Source of the DNA: Verrucomicrobiota bacterium
GTDB taxonomy: Bacteria; Verrucomicrobiota; Verrucomicrobiia; Chthoniobacterales; UBA10450
Reading direction: 5' to 3'
NCBI GenBank assembly: GCA_003218735.1
Contig: QHOJ01000123.1
Location: forward strand, 1 to 8,159
DNA: 8,159 nucleotides
Shown here: positions 1-5,587 of the stretch, piece by piece
How the letters are laid out: each line of letters starts with the position of its first letter
Numbering within the stretch: position 1 is the stretch's first letter
Program-made: the position numbers and the translations under genes
The notes under the pieces: generated by a model
Told to the model about the DNA's origin: nothing
The model's database searches: none
What the model saw: only the letters and a program-made list of their open reading frames with translations

Positions 1-275
1 CCCAAGAGAGTGCCATTGATAATCGCGCGCCACATGATCGCCTGATGAATCAAATTCAGTGCGCCGAGGATCAATGCGTAAACAATAATCAAGGTGAACA
101 TCGTGATCACAAGATGACGCGACCATGTTTTTTGCGCGGCAAATCCATAAGCAATGAGCGCCATCAAAATTCCAATGACTGCCACGAGCGGCGCGGCGAT
201 GCGCGCCGTAGATTTGATCAAATGTGAATGGTTCGATCGTTTCGAGGCCAGCGGAAATGGCGGAGTAGAAAACAT
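1..275 (-). CDS. Small integral membrane protein, N-terminal part (cut by left edge)
   Basis: An open minus-strand frame runs from an ATG at 275-273 off the left end of the window, giving 91 visible residues. It begins MFSTPPFPLASKRSNHSHLI, is basic up to about residue 27, and then has two clear hydrophobic segments: about residues 28-47 (APLVAVIGILMALIAYGF) and about 54-75 (HLVITMFTLIIVYALILGAL). This is an N-in helical hairpin or the start of a longer membrane protein. I do not recognise a family. The start is uncertain. The ATG lies in an intergenic repeat (271-312), no Shine-Dalgarno is visible, and residues 11-24 are read out of frame through DNA resembling the 3' end of the metallo-beta-lactamase gene. 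A GTG at 185-183 or ATG at 164-162 could be the real start, though both shorten the first membrane segment. The hydrophobic pattern makes the frame itself likely to be genuine. Confidence 0.6.
   Translation of the reverse strand, partial: MFSTPPFPLASKRSNHSHLIKSTARIAAPLVAVIGILMALIAYGFAAQKTWSRHLVITMFTLIIVYALILGALNLIHQAIMWRAIINGTLL
205..246 (-). pseudogene. Fragment of a second metallo-beta-lactamase-like gene (3' part)
   Basis: Read on the minus strand from 246, this encodes LETIEPFTFDQIYG. The intact metallo-beta-lactamase-fold gene encodes LETIEPFSFDQIYG at 1392-1351. The two stretches are 36/42 identical in DNA. Four of the six differences are silent third-base changes, and the other two give one Ser/Thr exchange. 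Similarity stops on both sides: the residues that follow in the intact gene (GWWKADVLSDAK) are absent here. The fragment lies inside the 5' part of the membrane-protein frame, in a different reading frame. It looks like the remnant of a diverged paralogue rather than a recent copy. At 42 bp the homology is convincing by pattern but not proven. Confidence 0.55.
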
Positions 276-312
276 CGAATATTCAACATCCAATATCGAA
301 TGCTGAATGCCG
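271..312. repeat. Two tandem 21-bp units of an A/T-rich intergenic repeat
   Basis: Units at 271-291 and 292-312 (AACATCGAATATTCAACATCC and AATATCGAATGCTGAATGCCG) match at 13 of 21 positions, head to tail. The right part, ATGCTGAATGC (300-310), recurs at 1245-1255. I know similar strings as dispersed intergenic repeats in verrucomicrobial genomes; no search was done. The minus-strand ATG used as the start of the membrane protein (275-273) lies inside the first unit. Confidence 0.5.
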
Positions 313-344
313 AACAGACAGGAGGCGCAATAGTTTGAGTCTGT

Positions 345-370
345 GCGTGAGGACACCGCCCCTACACGCT
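345..370. repeat. Intergenic GC-rich repeat element
   Basis: GCGTGAGGACACCGCCCCTACACGCT has short complementary ends (GCGTG / CACGC) and resembles a dispersed repeat I associate with verrucomicrobia. Its first 11 bases, GCGTGAGGACA, recur at 1256-1266 next to the metallo-beta-lactamase stop codon. With the 271-312 units it fills most of the gap between the small protein gene and the membrane protein gene. Nothing else is visible there: I see no good terminator or promoter. Confidence 0.4.
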
Positions 371-395
371 ATTAATCCGGCAATTTGACAGCATT

Positions 396-623
396 TTAAG
401 GCAGGCGGAAGGGCACGGGATTTTTGTCTCGAAGGCGTTTCTCGGGAGAATCGAAGTTGCGCATGTAGTGCTCGCGTGTGGGGGCAAAGCTGCGGATTGC
501 TTCTTCCCATGACATTCTCATCGGCCACGGCTCGATGAGCGGCTGGTCGAAGACCGGGAGTCGCAGGTCGCAGGCCAGTCTCTTATCGGTCGCGGGTGAA
601 GCTTTGGATTCGTGCGAGCGCAT
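396..623 (-). CDS. Small hypothetical protein paired with the nucleotidyltransferase
   Basis: The frame encodes 75 residues from the ATG at 623-621. A purine-rich GGTGGG lies just upstream (GGTGGGAAAG then ATG), so this is the best start. The start overlaps the 3' end of the nucleotidyltransferase gene by 41 bp, which suggests translational coupling. The part that looks protein-like begins near residue 19 (DLRLPVFDQPLIEPWPMRMS) and ends in a charged, probably helical tail (REHYMRNFDSPEKRLRDKN). There is no signal peptide or membrane segment, and the composition is rich in Pro, Arg and Glu. The first ~17 residues are read through sequence shared with the upstream gene and may not be translated. 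A CTG at 578-576 would begin just before the core, directly after the upstream stop. I do not recognise a named family. The tight pairing suggests a partner or regulator of the nucleotidyltransferase. Confidence 0.6.
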   Translation of the reverse strand: MRSHESKASPATDKRLACDLRLPVFDQPLIEPWPMRMSWEEAIRSFAPTREHYMRNFDSPEKRLRDKNPVPFRLP

Positions 624-1206
624 CTTTCCCACCATAGCGTAAAATGAGCGCGCGAAAAGAGTCCTCATCCGGATCGAGTGCGCAGATTCGCACGATCTGG
701 CGAATATCTTCCCAATCGACCTCTGGCTTGCCTCGAGTGGGACTTGCGGCGGCGTGCAACTTGAGCGCGACAAGATATTCCGGGCGCGGCAGAAGCACAC
801 GCTCGCCGGCGAGGTCCATCTCTTTCGCGCCTTCGATTAATTTTTCCCAAGTGCTCTGCTCGACAAACATCAGATCGACAGGCGAGTCGGTCTGATTCGG
901 TGGCTCGAACTGCGCGAAGGCAGCGGTTCCATGAAAAAAACGGTAACCAAGCTCGCGCAGCAGATCTAGCCATTCGGGGTGCGCGTGCTCGGGGACAAGG
1001 AGGTCGAGATCGACCGTGTTGCGGATGTAACCCAGCATGATCACAGCGTTCCCGCCAATAAGGAGACTGGGCAGCCTGCGTTCCGAGGCGGCTCGAAGGA
1101 TTGCGATGATTTCTTGTCCCACGACGGTCAGATTCGGCTGATAATGTGCATCCGGCGTGCGTTGCACCAGACTTTCCGTTTTAGGAGGATACACCGGTTG
1201 ACTCAT
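583..1206 (-). CDS. Nucleotidyltransferase-fold protein (AbiEii/MNT-like)
   Basis: This 207-residue cytoplasmic protein has the signature of the polymerase-beta-type nucleotidyltransferase fold. GG at residues 51-52 (LIGGNAVIMLGYIRNTVDLD) is followed by the metal-binding pair D66-x-D68. A probable third carboxylate is D111 (SPVDLMFVEQ). The C-terminal part (EYLVALKLHAAA, then R..K....DWEDI at about 158-168) is the helical segment usual in AbiEii-like and related stand-alone transferases. Such proteins transfer a nucleotide to a protein, RNA or small molecule, and many act as toxins or antitoxins; the substrate here cannot be told from sequence. The ATG at 1206-1204 has GGGAAGGA directly before it, close spacing but the best start available. 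The gene overlaps the small protein downstream and lies 60 bp after the metallo-beta-lactamase gene. All core residues are present, so it is probably active. The fold is more secure than the biological role. Confidence 0.8.
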   Translation of the reverse strand: MSQPVYPPKTESLVQRTPDAHYQPNLTVVGQEIIAILRAASERRLPSLLIGGNAVIMLGYIRNTVDLDLLVPEHAHPEWLDLLRELGYRFFHGTAAFAQFEPPNQTDSPVDLMFVEQSTWEKLIEGAKEMDLAGERVLLPRPEYLVALKLHAAASPTRGKPEVDWEDIRQIVRICALDPDEDSFRALILRYGGKDALARIQSFTRDR

Positions 1207-1244
1207 TCCTTCCCACTCAGTTCGGCCCTTCGGCCTGACCGCCC

Positions 1245-1266
1245 ATGCTGAATGCGCGTGAGGACA
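1245..1266. repeat. Collapsed copy of the 300-355 repeat pair
   Basis: Two 11-mers, ATGCTGAATGC (1245-1255) and GCGTGAGGACA (1256-1266), sit back to back. The same two 11-mers occur in the same order at 300-310 and 345-355, separated there by 34 bp. The joined copy touches the metallo-beta-lactamase stop codon at 1267-1269. It fills about a third of the 60-bp gap to the nucleotidyltransferase gene. Confidence 0.5.
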
Positions 1267-2136
1267 TCATTTGATCGCGCGCAGATAACGCTCAGCCGAT
1301 CGGGCGACGGCCGTCTTTGCGTCGGATAACACATCGGCTTTCCACCAGCCGCCGTAAATTTGGTCGAACGAGAATGGTTCAATCGTTTCGAGAATGCGAT
1401 TGATCGCTCCACCTCCGAGCGGAATGAGGTTCGGGTAACTGCGCATGAAGCTGACGTAACGGCGGTCCTGCACGACGGTAATGATGTCGCCGGTCAGCAA
1501 CGCGCCGTTGCTCTTCGCGCCTGCGGTCCAGTGCAGCACGGTGCCGCCTTCGAAATGTCCGCCGCAATTGATTAACGTGAGATCGTCCCAGAGTGACAAG
1601 GTTGTTCCTTCCCAAAATTGAATGCGCGGACTTTCGCGCATGACCCATTCGCGGTCGGCGGCGTGCAAAAAGATTTGCGCGTCGAAATGCTCGGCCCATT
1701 CGACCATCGACGAGTAAAAATGCGGATGCGAGATGGCGATCGCGCGGATGTCGCCGCGCGCGCTCACTTCGGCGATCGTTTTGTCATCCAGCAGTGAAAT
1801 GCAATCCCAAAGGAGATTTCCGCCACCCGATTGCAAGAGCAATGCGCGCTGGCCGATGGCAAATTCCGGTTCCGTTCCGATACCGAGAAGTTGTGGCGCT
1901 TCGTCTTCGAACCGGTTGTGATGCTCCGAGACCAGGTGTTCAAGCGTAGTCCACTGCTGGCCATCGTGGTTCACAAATTGCCGCTCATCATCGCAGATAA
2001 GGCAGCGTGATGGCGGATGCGCAGTCTCGCCCCACTGCGTTCCACATTGTAGACGGAGCCTGTCCCTCCAATTTTTTGGTTGGAGGGACGACCTCTGTGT
2101 CGTCCCACTATTGTTCACGACAGCTCGGCAGCCCAT
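1267..2136 (-). CDS. Metallo-beta-lactamase-fold hydrolase with repeat-altered N-terminus
   Basis: The frame encodes 289 residues from the ATG at 2136. Residues 31-48 (CGTQWGETAHPP..CLIC) form most of a small Cys-rich knuckle. The hydrolase core follows: SHPHFYSS at 136-143 in the place of HxHxDH, GGHFEGG with H194, and LLTGD ending at D217. The C-terminus is IYGGWWKADVLSDAK..ERYLRAI. As I recall, relatives share this shortened SHPHYY-type motif, so the missing second Asp-His pair is a subfamily trait rather than damage; the metal content is therefore uncertain. Residues 1 to about 28 come from dispersed repeats (2050-2106). Relatives, as I recall them, start with a CxxCGTQ knuckle. Here the residue expected to be the first Cys is L28 and only C31 remains. 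In-frame starts upstream of the core are only ATG 2136 and GTG 2118, both in repeat-rich DNA without a good ribosome binding site. Whether it is expressed is open; the substrate is unknown. Confidence 0.8.
   Translation of the reverse strand: MGCRAVVNNSGTTQRSSLQPKNWRDRLRLQCGTQWGETAHPPSRCLICDDERQFVNHDGQQWTTLEHLVSEHHNRFEDEAPQLLGIGTEPEFAIGQRALLLQSGGGNLLWDCISLLDDKTIAEVSARGDIRAIAISHPHFYSSMVEWAEHFDAQIFLHAADREWVMRESPRIQFWEGTTLSLWDDLTLINCGGHFEGGTVLHWTAGAKSNGALLTGDIITVVQDRRYVSFMRSYPNLIPLGGGAINRILETIEPFSFDQIYGGWWKADVLSDAKTAVARSAERYLRAIK
2050..2106. repeat. TGGAGGGAC repeat with two overlapping hairpins
   Basis: A perfect 10-bp inverted repeat, GTCCCTCCAA (2062-2071) and TTGGAGGGAC (2080-2089), flanks an 8-base loop. 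A second stem overlaps it: GGGACGA (2085-2091) with TCGTCCC (2100-2106). The two stems share bases and are mutually exclusive. The same units occur at 2881-2943. This copy is read as the N-terminal codons of the metallo-beta-lactamase-fold gene. Confidence 0.7.
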
Positions 2137-2137
2137 C

Positions 2138-2161
2138 GTAGGGGACGCTGTTAGCGTCCCG
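2138..2161. repeat. GTAGGGGACGCTGTTAGCGTCCC hairpin repeat
   Basis: An 8-bp perfect stem, GGGACGCT (2142-2149) and AGCGTCCC (2153-2160), closes a 3-base GTT loop. It sits in the 33-bp gap between the GIN-domain gene stop (2170) and the metallo-beta-lactamase start (2136), in the direction both are transcribed. No T-run follows on the minus strand, so it does not look like a classical terminator, although an RNA hairpin here could affect readthrough or message stability. Another dispersed intergenic repeat is the likelier reading. Confidence 0.6.
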
Positions 2162-2169
2162 TGTTGCTC

Positions 2170-2814
2170 CTAATCCTTGTGCCGGATCGAGCCTGCTCCG
2201 GTAATGTGTTTCTCGATCGTCTTCGGATTGCCGCTGTAGGAAACTTCTCCCGCGCCGGTGATGGCCACTTTCAACGTTTCGCTGGCCACAATCTCGGCGT
2301 CAGACGCGCCCGTGATGGAGATTTCGGTGGTTTTGGTTTGAAGATCGTTCGCGGTTAATTCGCTCGCGCCTGTCATCTCGGCGAGGAGTTCGTCGATGTT
2401 TCCATCGAGTGTTACCCGCGATGCGCCAGTTGATTCAAAAGCGAATCTCGGCCCGGAAAGTTGATTCGCGGTCAGTCTCACCGCGCCACTAATCTTTGCT
2501 CCGGTGCGACTGGGGCTCGAGATCACGACCTTGATTCCGTGTGTCGGCCAAATATTTTCGCGCGTGTAGAGGTGAAGTGTGTCGCCGGAAACCTGATTGT
2601 CGATGTAGGGGAGAAGATTTTCATCCGTCGTGATGCTGAGAGCGGGCGCGTCATTTCGCCACTCGATCGTGAACGCGCCGCTGGCGTCAACTGTAGCAAA
2701 AGCGCTGATCGTGCGTTGTTCTGTCCTGAGATGGCCGTTGCCGCGAACTCCGACCCAATGGCATCCGACACCGATGATGCATGCGGCAAAAAATATGGCG
2801 GTGATCTTTTTCAT
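2170..2814 (-). CDS. Exported DUF2807 / GIN-type beta-helix protein
   Basis: From the ATG at 2814-2812 the protein has 214 residues and starts with a lysine-led hydrophobic signal (MKKITAIFFAACIIGVGC). C18 could be a lipidation site, but the GVGC box is imperfect because position -3 is Gly, so lipoprotein status is uncertain. The rest matches the DUF2807 (GIN, 'putative auto-transporter adhesin head') pattern. An N-terminal strand region (RTISAFATVDASGAFTIEW) precedes a ladder of S/T-G-A turns at residues 109, 129, 148, 168, 186 and 205, 18-20 residues apart, as expected for the coils of a beta-helix. The family is secreted or envelope-bound and its molecular role is poorly defined. The open frame extends upstream to 2964, but that part runs through the 2881-2943 repeat and lacks protein character, so the signal-peptide ATG is preferred. 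It may be cotranscribed with the secreted protein gene upstream. Confidence 0.85.
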   Translation of the reverse strand: MKKITAIFFAACIIGVGCHWVGVRGNGHLRTEQRTISAFATVDASGAFTIEWRNDAPALSITTDENLLPYIDNQVSGDTLHLYTRENIWPTHGIKVVISSPSRTGAKISGAVRLTANQLSGPRFAFESTGASRVTLDGNIDELLAEMTGASELTANDLQTKTTEISITGASDAEIVASETLKVAITGAGEVSYSGNPKTIEKHITGAGSIRHKD

Positions 2815-2880
2815 ATGAGTTTGCTTTTTCCGATGAGATGGGATGATTGGCATTTTTGGATTCAAAAAAATAATGACATC

Positions 2881-2943
2881 TGGAGGGACAGGCCCTGTCC
2901 CGTCTGATGAAATTAATGGGACCAGACGGAGGTCGTCCCTCCA
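2881..2943. repeat. TGGAGGGAC inverted-repeat element
   Basis: The element is bounded by a perfect 9-bp inverted repeat, TGGAGGGAC (2881-2889) and GTCCCTCCA (2935-2943). Inside are a second complementary pair, GTCTG (2902-2906) with CAGAC (2923-2927), and a nested perfect palindrome GGGACAGG-C-CCTGTCCC (2885-2901). It is the same family as 2050-2106. It fills much of the gap between the secreted-protein gene and the GIN-domain gene (2815-2953). It encodes no transposase; a non-autonomous mobile or REP-like element is the likely nature. Confidence 0.7.
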
Positions 2944-2953
2944 TAAAACCCAT

Positions 2954-3907
2954 TCACTTAACAATCTTCAGCTTCACGGTATTCACCAAGACGTCGTCAA
3001 CGTAAAACTCGACATGATAATCGCCGAGCGCCCAACCATCTTCAGGCCGCGATAATGTGAATGCTCCATGAGCGACTGGGCCTTCTGTGATCGCTGTAGC
3101 TTCGTCCACCTTGTAGTCTCGAGGGAAATCTTCGCCAATATTCTCGGCGATCCAGACCGCGCGCACTTTTGCGCCTTTCCGCAGACGATCTCCACGCCAC
3201 CGCGCATAAATCTGCGGTGTGTCCGATGAAAATGTCGTGGTCGCCACGCCGAGGCGCCGCTTCGCGAGATCGACTGAGATTTTTTTCGGGGCGCCGGCTG
3301 ATTTGACTTCTGGCCTTTCCATAATTTGGGGCTGTTCCATCAGCTCAAGCGAAATACGCTCCAGCAAATCGCCGCGCGAGTCGCGCATTGCCGTGACATC
3401 CTTGACGATTCCGGTCCCGATCGCGAACCAGCGGTCAATCGTCATCCGGCTGGGCGAGGTTTGTTCCCCGTGAATATGGAACGCGTGAAATTCTCCGGCA
3501 GGCACTTCGATGTCGTTTTCTTCGGCTACCTCGTAATGTTGATGCACTTTCATCTCGCCAATCTGACCGTCAAAATTCCAGTTTACGCCGCGCTTTATAG
3601 GCGTGGCGACGATCGTTTGTGACGGATTCAGCTTGATCAATTCGCCGTCCAAATTAATCCGTGCCGGACAAACGATCCCGTGTTCGTCGATGGAAAGCAG
3701 GTCGGTGTTGGCAATGCGGTATAAAACGGAGACCCGAACCGCGCCGGTAGCGTCAGTTTTGGAGTTGGGAATCCTGAGTCCTTTCCCAGGTTCTTCTGTC
3801 ATCTTGTATCGCCAACCCGTTCCTGGTGCAGTTGGGATCAATTCTTCCCCAGCCGAGACGAAGCTGAGCGGAACTGCGGCTAACAGCAGGAGGGCAATTT
3901 TCTGCAT
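2954..3907 (-). CDS. Secreted two-domain protein of unknown function
   Basis: This 317-residue protein starts at the ATG at 3907-3905, which opens a good Sec signal peptide (MQKIALLLLAAVPLSFVSA, probable cleavage after A19). An in-frame TTG at 3940 would add 11 residues ahead of the signal and is less likely; neither start has a strong Shine-Dalgarno. The first domain, about residues 20-190, is beta-rich and ends in a pattern like DUF3108-type periplasmic proteins (VPAGEFHAFHIHGEQ..., then DRWFAIGTGIVKDV). The second, about 218-317, looks like an Ig-like fold (FSSDTPQIYARW, KVRAVWIAENIG, GWALGDYHVEFYVDD, VNTVKLKI). That module recurs at the C-termini of secreted bacterial proteins as a putative binding domain. 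I cannot name a function; no catalytic motif is evident. It heads the minus-strand block and is divergent from the exporter gene. Confidence 0.8.
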   Translation of the reverse strand: MQKIALLLLAAVPLSFVSAGEELIPTAPGTGWRYKMTEEPGKGLRIPNSKTDATGAVRVSVLYRIANTDLLSIDEHGIVCPARINLDGELIKLNPSQTIVATPIKRGVNWNFDGQIGEMKVHQHYEVAEENDIEVPAGEFHAFHIHGEQTSPSRMTIDRWFAIGTGIVKDVTAMRDSRGDLLERISLELMEQPQIMERPEVKSAGAPKKISVDLAKRRLGVATTTFSSDTPQIYARWRGDRLRKGAKVRAVWIAENIGEDFPRDYKVDEATAITEGPVAHGAFTLSRPEDGWALGDYHVEFYVDDVLVNTVKLKIVK

Positions 3908-3946
3908 GGAAGAGGCTAGGAGATTGGCGGGACGGATCAACTTGCC

Positions 3947-3958
3947 GCAGCCGGCTGC
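3947..3958. promoter_or_regulatory. 12-bp perfect palindrome in the divergent gap (possible operator)
   Basis: GCAGCCGGCTGC is a perfect palindrome 40 bp upstream of the secreted-protein start and 61 bp upstream of the exporter start. Its position between divergent genes would suit a regulator site, but no regulator gene is nearby. GC-rich 12-mers of this kind also arise by chance. No clear -35/-10 pair was found in the gap on either strand. Confidence 0.2.
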
Positions 3959-4019
3959 CGTGGACTCGACATTTTACGCTTGGAATGTGCATTCATTGTG
4001 ATGCAAATTCGAACGCGAG

Positions 4020-5426
4020 ATGGCAAATTTGGTTCAATCGCCCTGTGACGAAGCTCTTATTCATGCCGGAGCTGGCGCGGCGCCCTGCGCGAAATCTGCC
4101 GGGCCCTGGATTCTCGCGGCAACGATCCTCGGATCAAGCATGGCGTTTATTGACGGCACGGTCGTTAACGTGGCCCTGCCAGCGTTGCAAAGGAGCCTCA
4201 ACGCCACGGTGGTCGATGTTCAATGGGTCGTTGAAGCCTACTCGCTGCTGCTCGCATCACTCCTGCTCGTGGGCGGTTCACTGGGAGATCACTACGGCCG
4301 CCGCCGCATCTTCATTATCGGAGTCGTGCTTTTCGCCTTCGCATCCCTGTGGTGCGGACTTGCCGGCAGCATTGGCCAACTGATTGTCGCGCGCGCCGTT
4401 CAAGGCGCCGGTGGTGCGCTGCTTGTGCCCGGCAGTCTCGCCATCATTAGCGCATCATTCACCGAAAAAGATCGCGGACACGCCATCGGCGTTTGGTCCG
4501 GATTCACCGCGATTACGGCAGCGATCGGTCCCGTTCTTGGTGGATGGTTGATCGAGCGAATTTCATGGCGTGCAGTGTTTTTTATTAACCTGCCGATTGG
4601 CCTGGTTGTGCTCCTCCTTTCGTTTCGCTGTGTGCCAGAAAGCTGGGACACGAGCGGTAATAAGCGACTCGACTGGTTTGGGGTGGCGCTCGCAACAATC
4701 GGCCTTGGATTGGTCGTTTATGGTTTGATTGAGTCCTCGCGATTGAGTTTCGGCCATCCGGCAGTGTTGACCGCGCTAGTCGCGGGCAGCTTCACCTTAG
4801 TAATGTTTATCTATTGGGAAGCGCGAACGCGAAATCCAATGTTGCCACTTACGCTTTTTCGTTCGCATGATTTCGCGGGTGCTAATTTGCTGACGCTTTT
4901 TCTTTATGGCGCGCTTGGCGGAACGCTTTTTTTCCTGCCGATGAATTTGATTCAAGTTCAAGGCTACACGGCCACCGCTGCCGGTGCTGCGTTGCTTCCT
5001 TTTATTTTGATCTTGTTTCTCCTTTCCCGCTGGTCGGGCGGACTCGTGACGAGTTATGGGGCTAAACTTCCACTAGTCGTCGGCCCCATTATTGCAGCAG
5101 CGGGGTTCGCGCTTCTCGCGGTCCCCGGCGTTGGGGCTGATTACTGGAGCGCCTTTTTTCCAGGCATCGTTGTGCTTGGCTTCGGCATGGCGCTGAGCGT
5201 TGCGCCGCTGACCACCACCGTTATGAATTCGGTTCCAGCAAATCGCGTGGGCATCGCTTCGGGAATTAACAATGCTGTTTCACGAGCGGCTGGGCTCCTG
5301 GCGATTGCCGCTCTCGGTATCGTGATGCTTCACGTATTCAACCGCTCGATCGACTCACGTTTATCCAACCTCGAAGTCTCCGCAGAAGTGCGACGTTCGC
5401 TCGAAGATCAACGGATTAATCAATGA
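4020..5426 (+). CDS. DHA2-type (EmrB/QacA) multidrug MFS exporter, C-terminus frameshifted
   Basis: This inner-membrane proton-driven exporter of the 14-helix DHA2 family would move drugs or other amphipathic compounds. Motif D1 is [13 protein letters not shown] (residues 42-54), motif A is [12 protein letters not shown] (85-96), motif B is RAVQGAGGA (125-133) and motif C is GPVLGGW (170-176). The N-terminal tail carries C9 and C23 (SPCD...APCAK), which I recall in some soil-bacterial relatives. The frame gives 468 residues and stops at 5424-5426 just after [11 protein letters not shown]. That is before the last transmembrane helix, which is found in the +1 frame at 5425-5544. The product would therefore have 13 helices if the shift is real. 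The ATG at 4020 has only a weak GCGAG upstream; the next in-frame ATG lies inside the first helix. It is divergent from the secreted-protein gene and upstream of the phosphodiesterase. Confidence 0.9.
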   Translation: MANLVQSPCDEALIHAGAGAAPCAKSAGPWILAATILGSSMAFIDGTVVNVALPALQRSLNATVVDVQWVVEAYSLLLASLLLVGGSLGDHYGRRRIFIIGVVLFAFASLWCGLAGSIGQLIVARAVQGAGGALLVPGSLAIISASFTEKDRGHAIGVWSGFTAITAAIGPVLGGWLIERISWRAVFFINLPIGLVVLLLSFRCVPESWDTSGNKRLDWFGVALATIGLGLVVYGLIESSRLSFGHPAVLTALVAGSFTLVMFIYWEARTRNPMLPLTLFRSHDFAGANLLTLFLYGALGGTLFFLPMNLIQVQGYTATAAGAALLPFILILFLLSRWSGGLVTSYGAKLPLVVGPIIAAAGFALLAVPGVGADYWSAFFPGIVVLGFGMALSVAPLTTTVMNSVPANRVGIASGINNAVSRAAGLLAIAALGIVMLHVFNRSIDSRLSNLEVSAEVRRSLEDQRINQ

Positions 5427-5544
5427 ATCGTTCGTGCAAGGTTTTCGGCGCGTTATGCTTGTCGGAGCTGCGTTGGCGCTGGCGAGTGGAATCACATCAT
5501 TACTGCTCATCAGCAGCGACGCAAAATCTTTCCGACATCGATGA
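5425..5544 (+). pseudogene. Out-of-frame last helix of the MFS exporter
   Basis: In the +1 frame relative to the exporter, 39 codons follow at once. They read [20 protein letters not shown], then SGITSLLLI and a basic tail ending FRHR before TGA at 5542-5544. The ESFVxGFRRVM lead-in and one hydrophobic helix are the usual end of DHA2 exporters, so this is the displaced C-terminus. The junction reads ATTAATCAATGAATCG. Removing four bases (TCAA) would give [10 protein letters not shown], so a 4-bp duplication in an AAT-rich run is one simple cause. Relatives, as I recall, have a longer loop here, so a larger deletion is the alternative. An assembly error is also possible. Confidence 0.8.
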
Positions 5545-5577
5545 AGAAATGAGGATCTTAGCGACGCAAGTTTTCCC

Positions 5578-5583
5578 GGAAAG
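5578..5583 (+). promoter_or_regulatory. Ribosome binding site deciding the phosphodiesterase start
   Basis: GGAAAG lies four bases before the ATG at 5588, which opens a proper signal peptide. Upstream in-frame ATGs at 5423 and 5549 lie in or directly after the displaced exporter tail and lack both a comparable site and a signal peptide. Confidence 0.5.
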
Positions 5584-5587
5584 ATGG

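Noticed and set aside
396..623. HEPN toxin partner for the nucleotidyltransferase
   Set aside because: The R-x4-6-H motif is absent (the nearest R to H spacing is 7), and the protein is too short for a HEPN fold.
979..1251. Plus-strand open frames opposite the nucleotidyltransferase, metallo-beta-lactamase and secreted-protein genes
   Set aside because: They lie antisense to well-supported genes, show no domain pattern, and have the Arg/Ser-rich composition of shadow frames.
2815..2964. Upstream extension of the GIN-domain protein by 50 residues
   Set aside because: It reads through the TGGAGGGAC repeat and would bury the signal peptide inside the protein.
3971..3976. Minus-strand TAAAAT as a -10 box for the secreted-protein gene
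   Set aside because: No acceptable -35 hexamer lies 15-19 bases upstream. The match is to one hexamer only.
5423..5587. N-terminal extension of the phosphodiesterase from ATG 5423, with an ATGA overlap suggesting translational coupling to the exporter
   Set aside because: In another frame this stretch encodes the exporter's last helix, and the extension has no signal peptide at its front. The ATG at 5588 has a ribosome binding site and a proper signal peptide.
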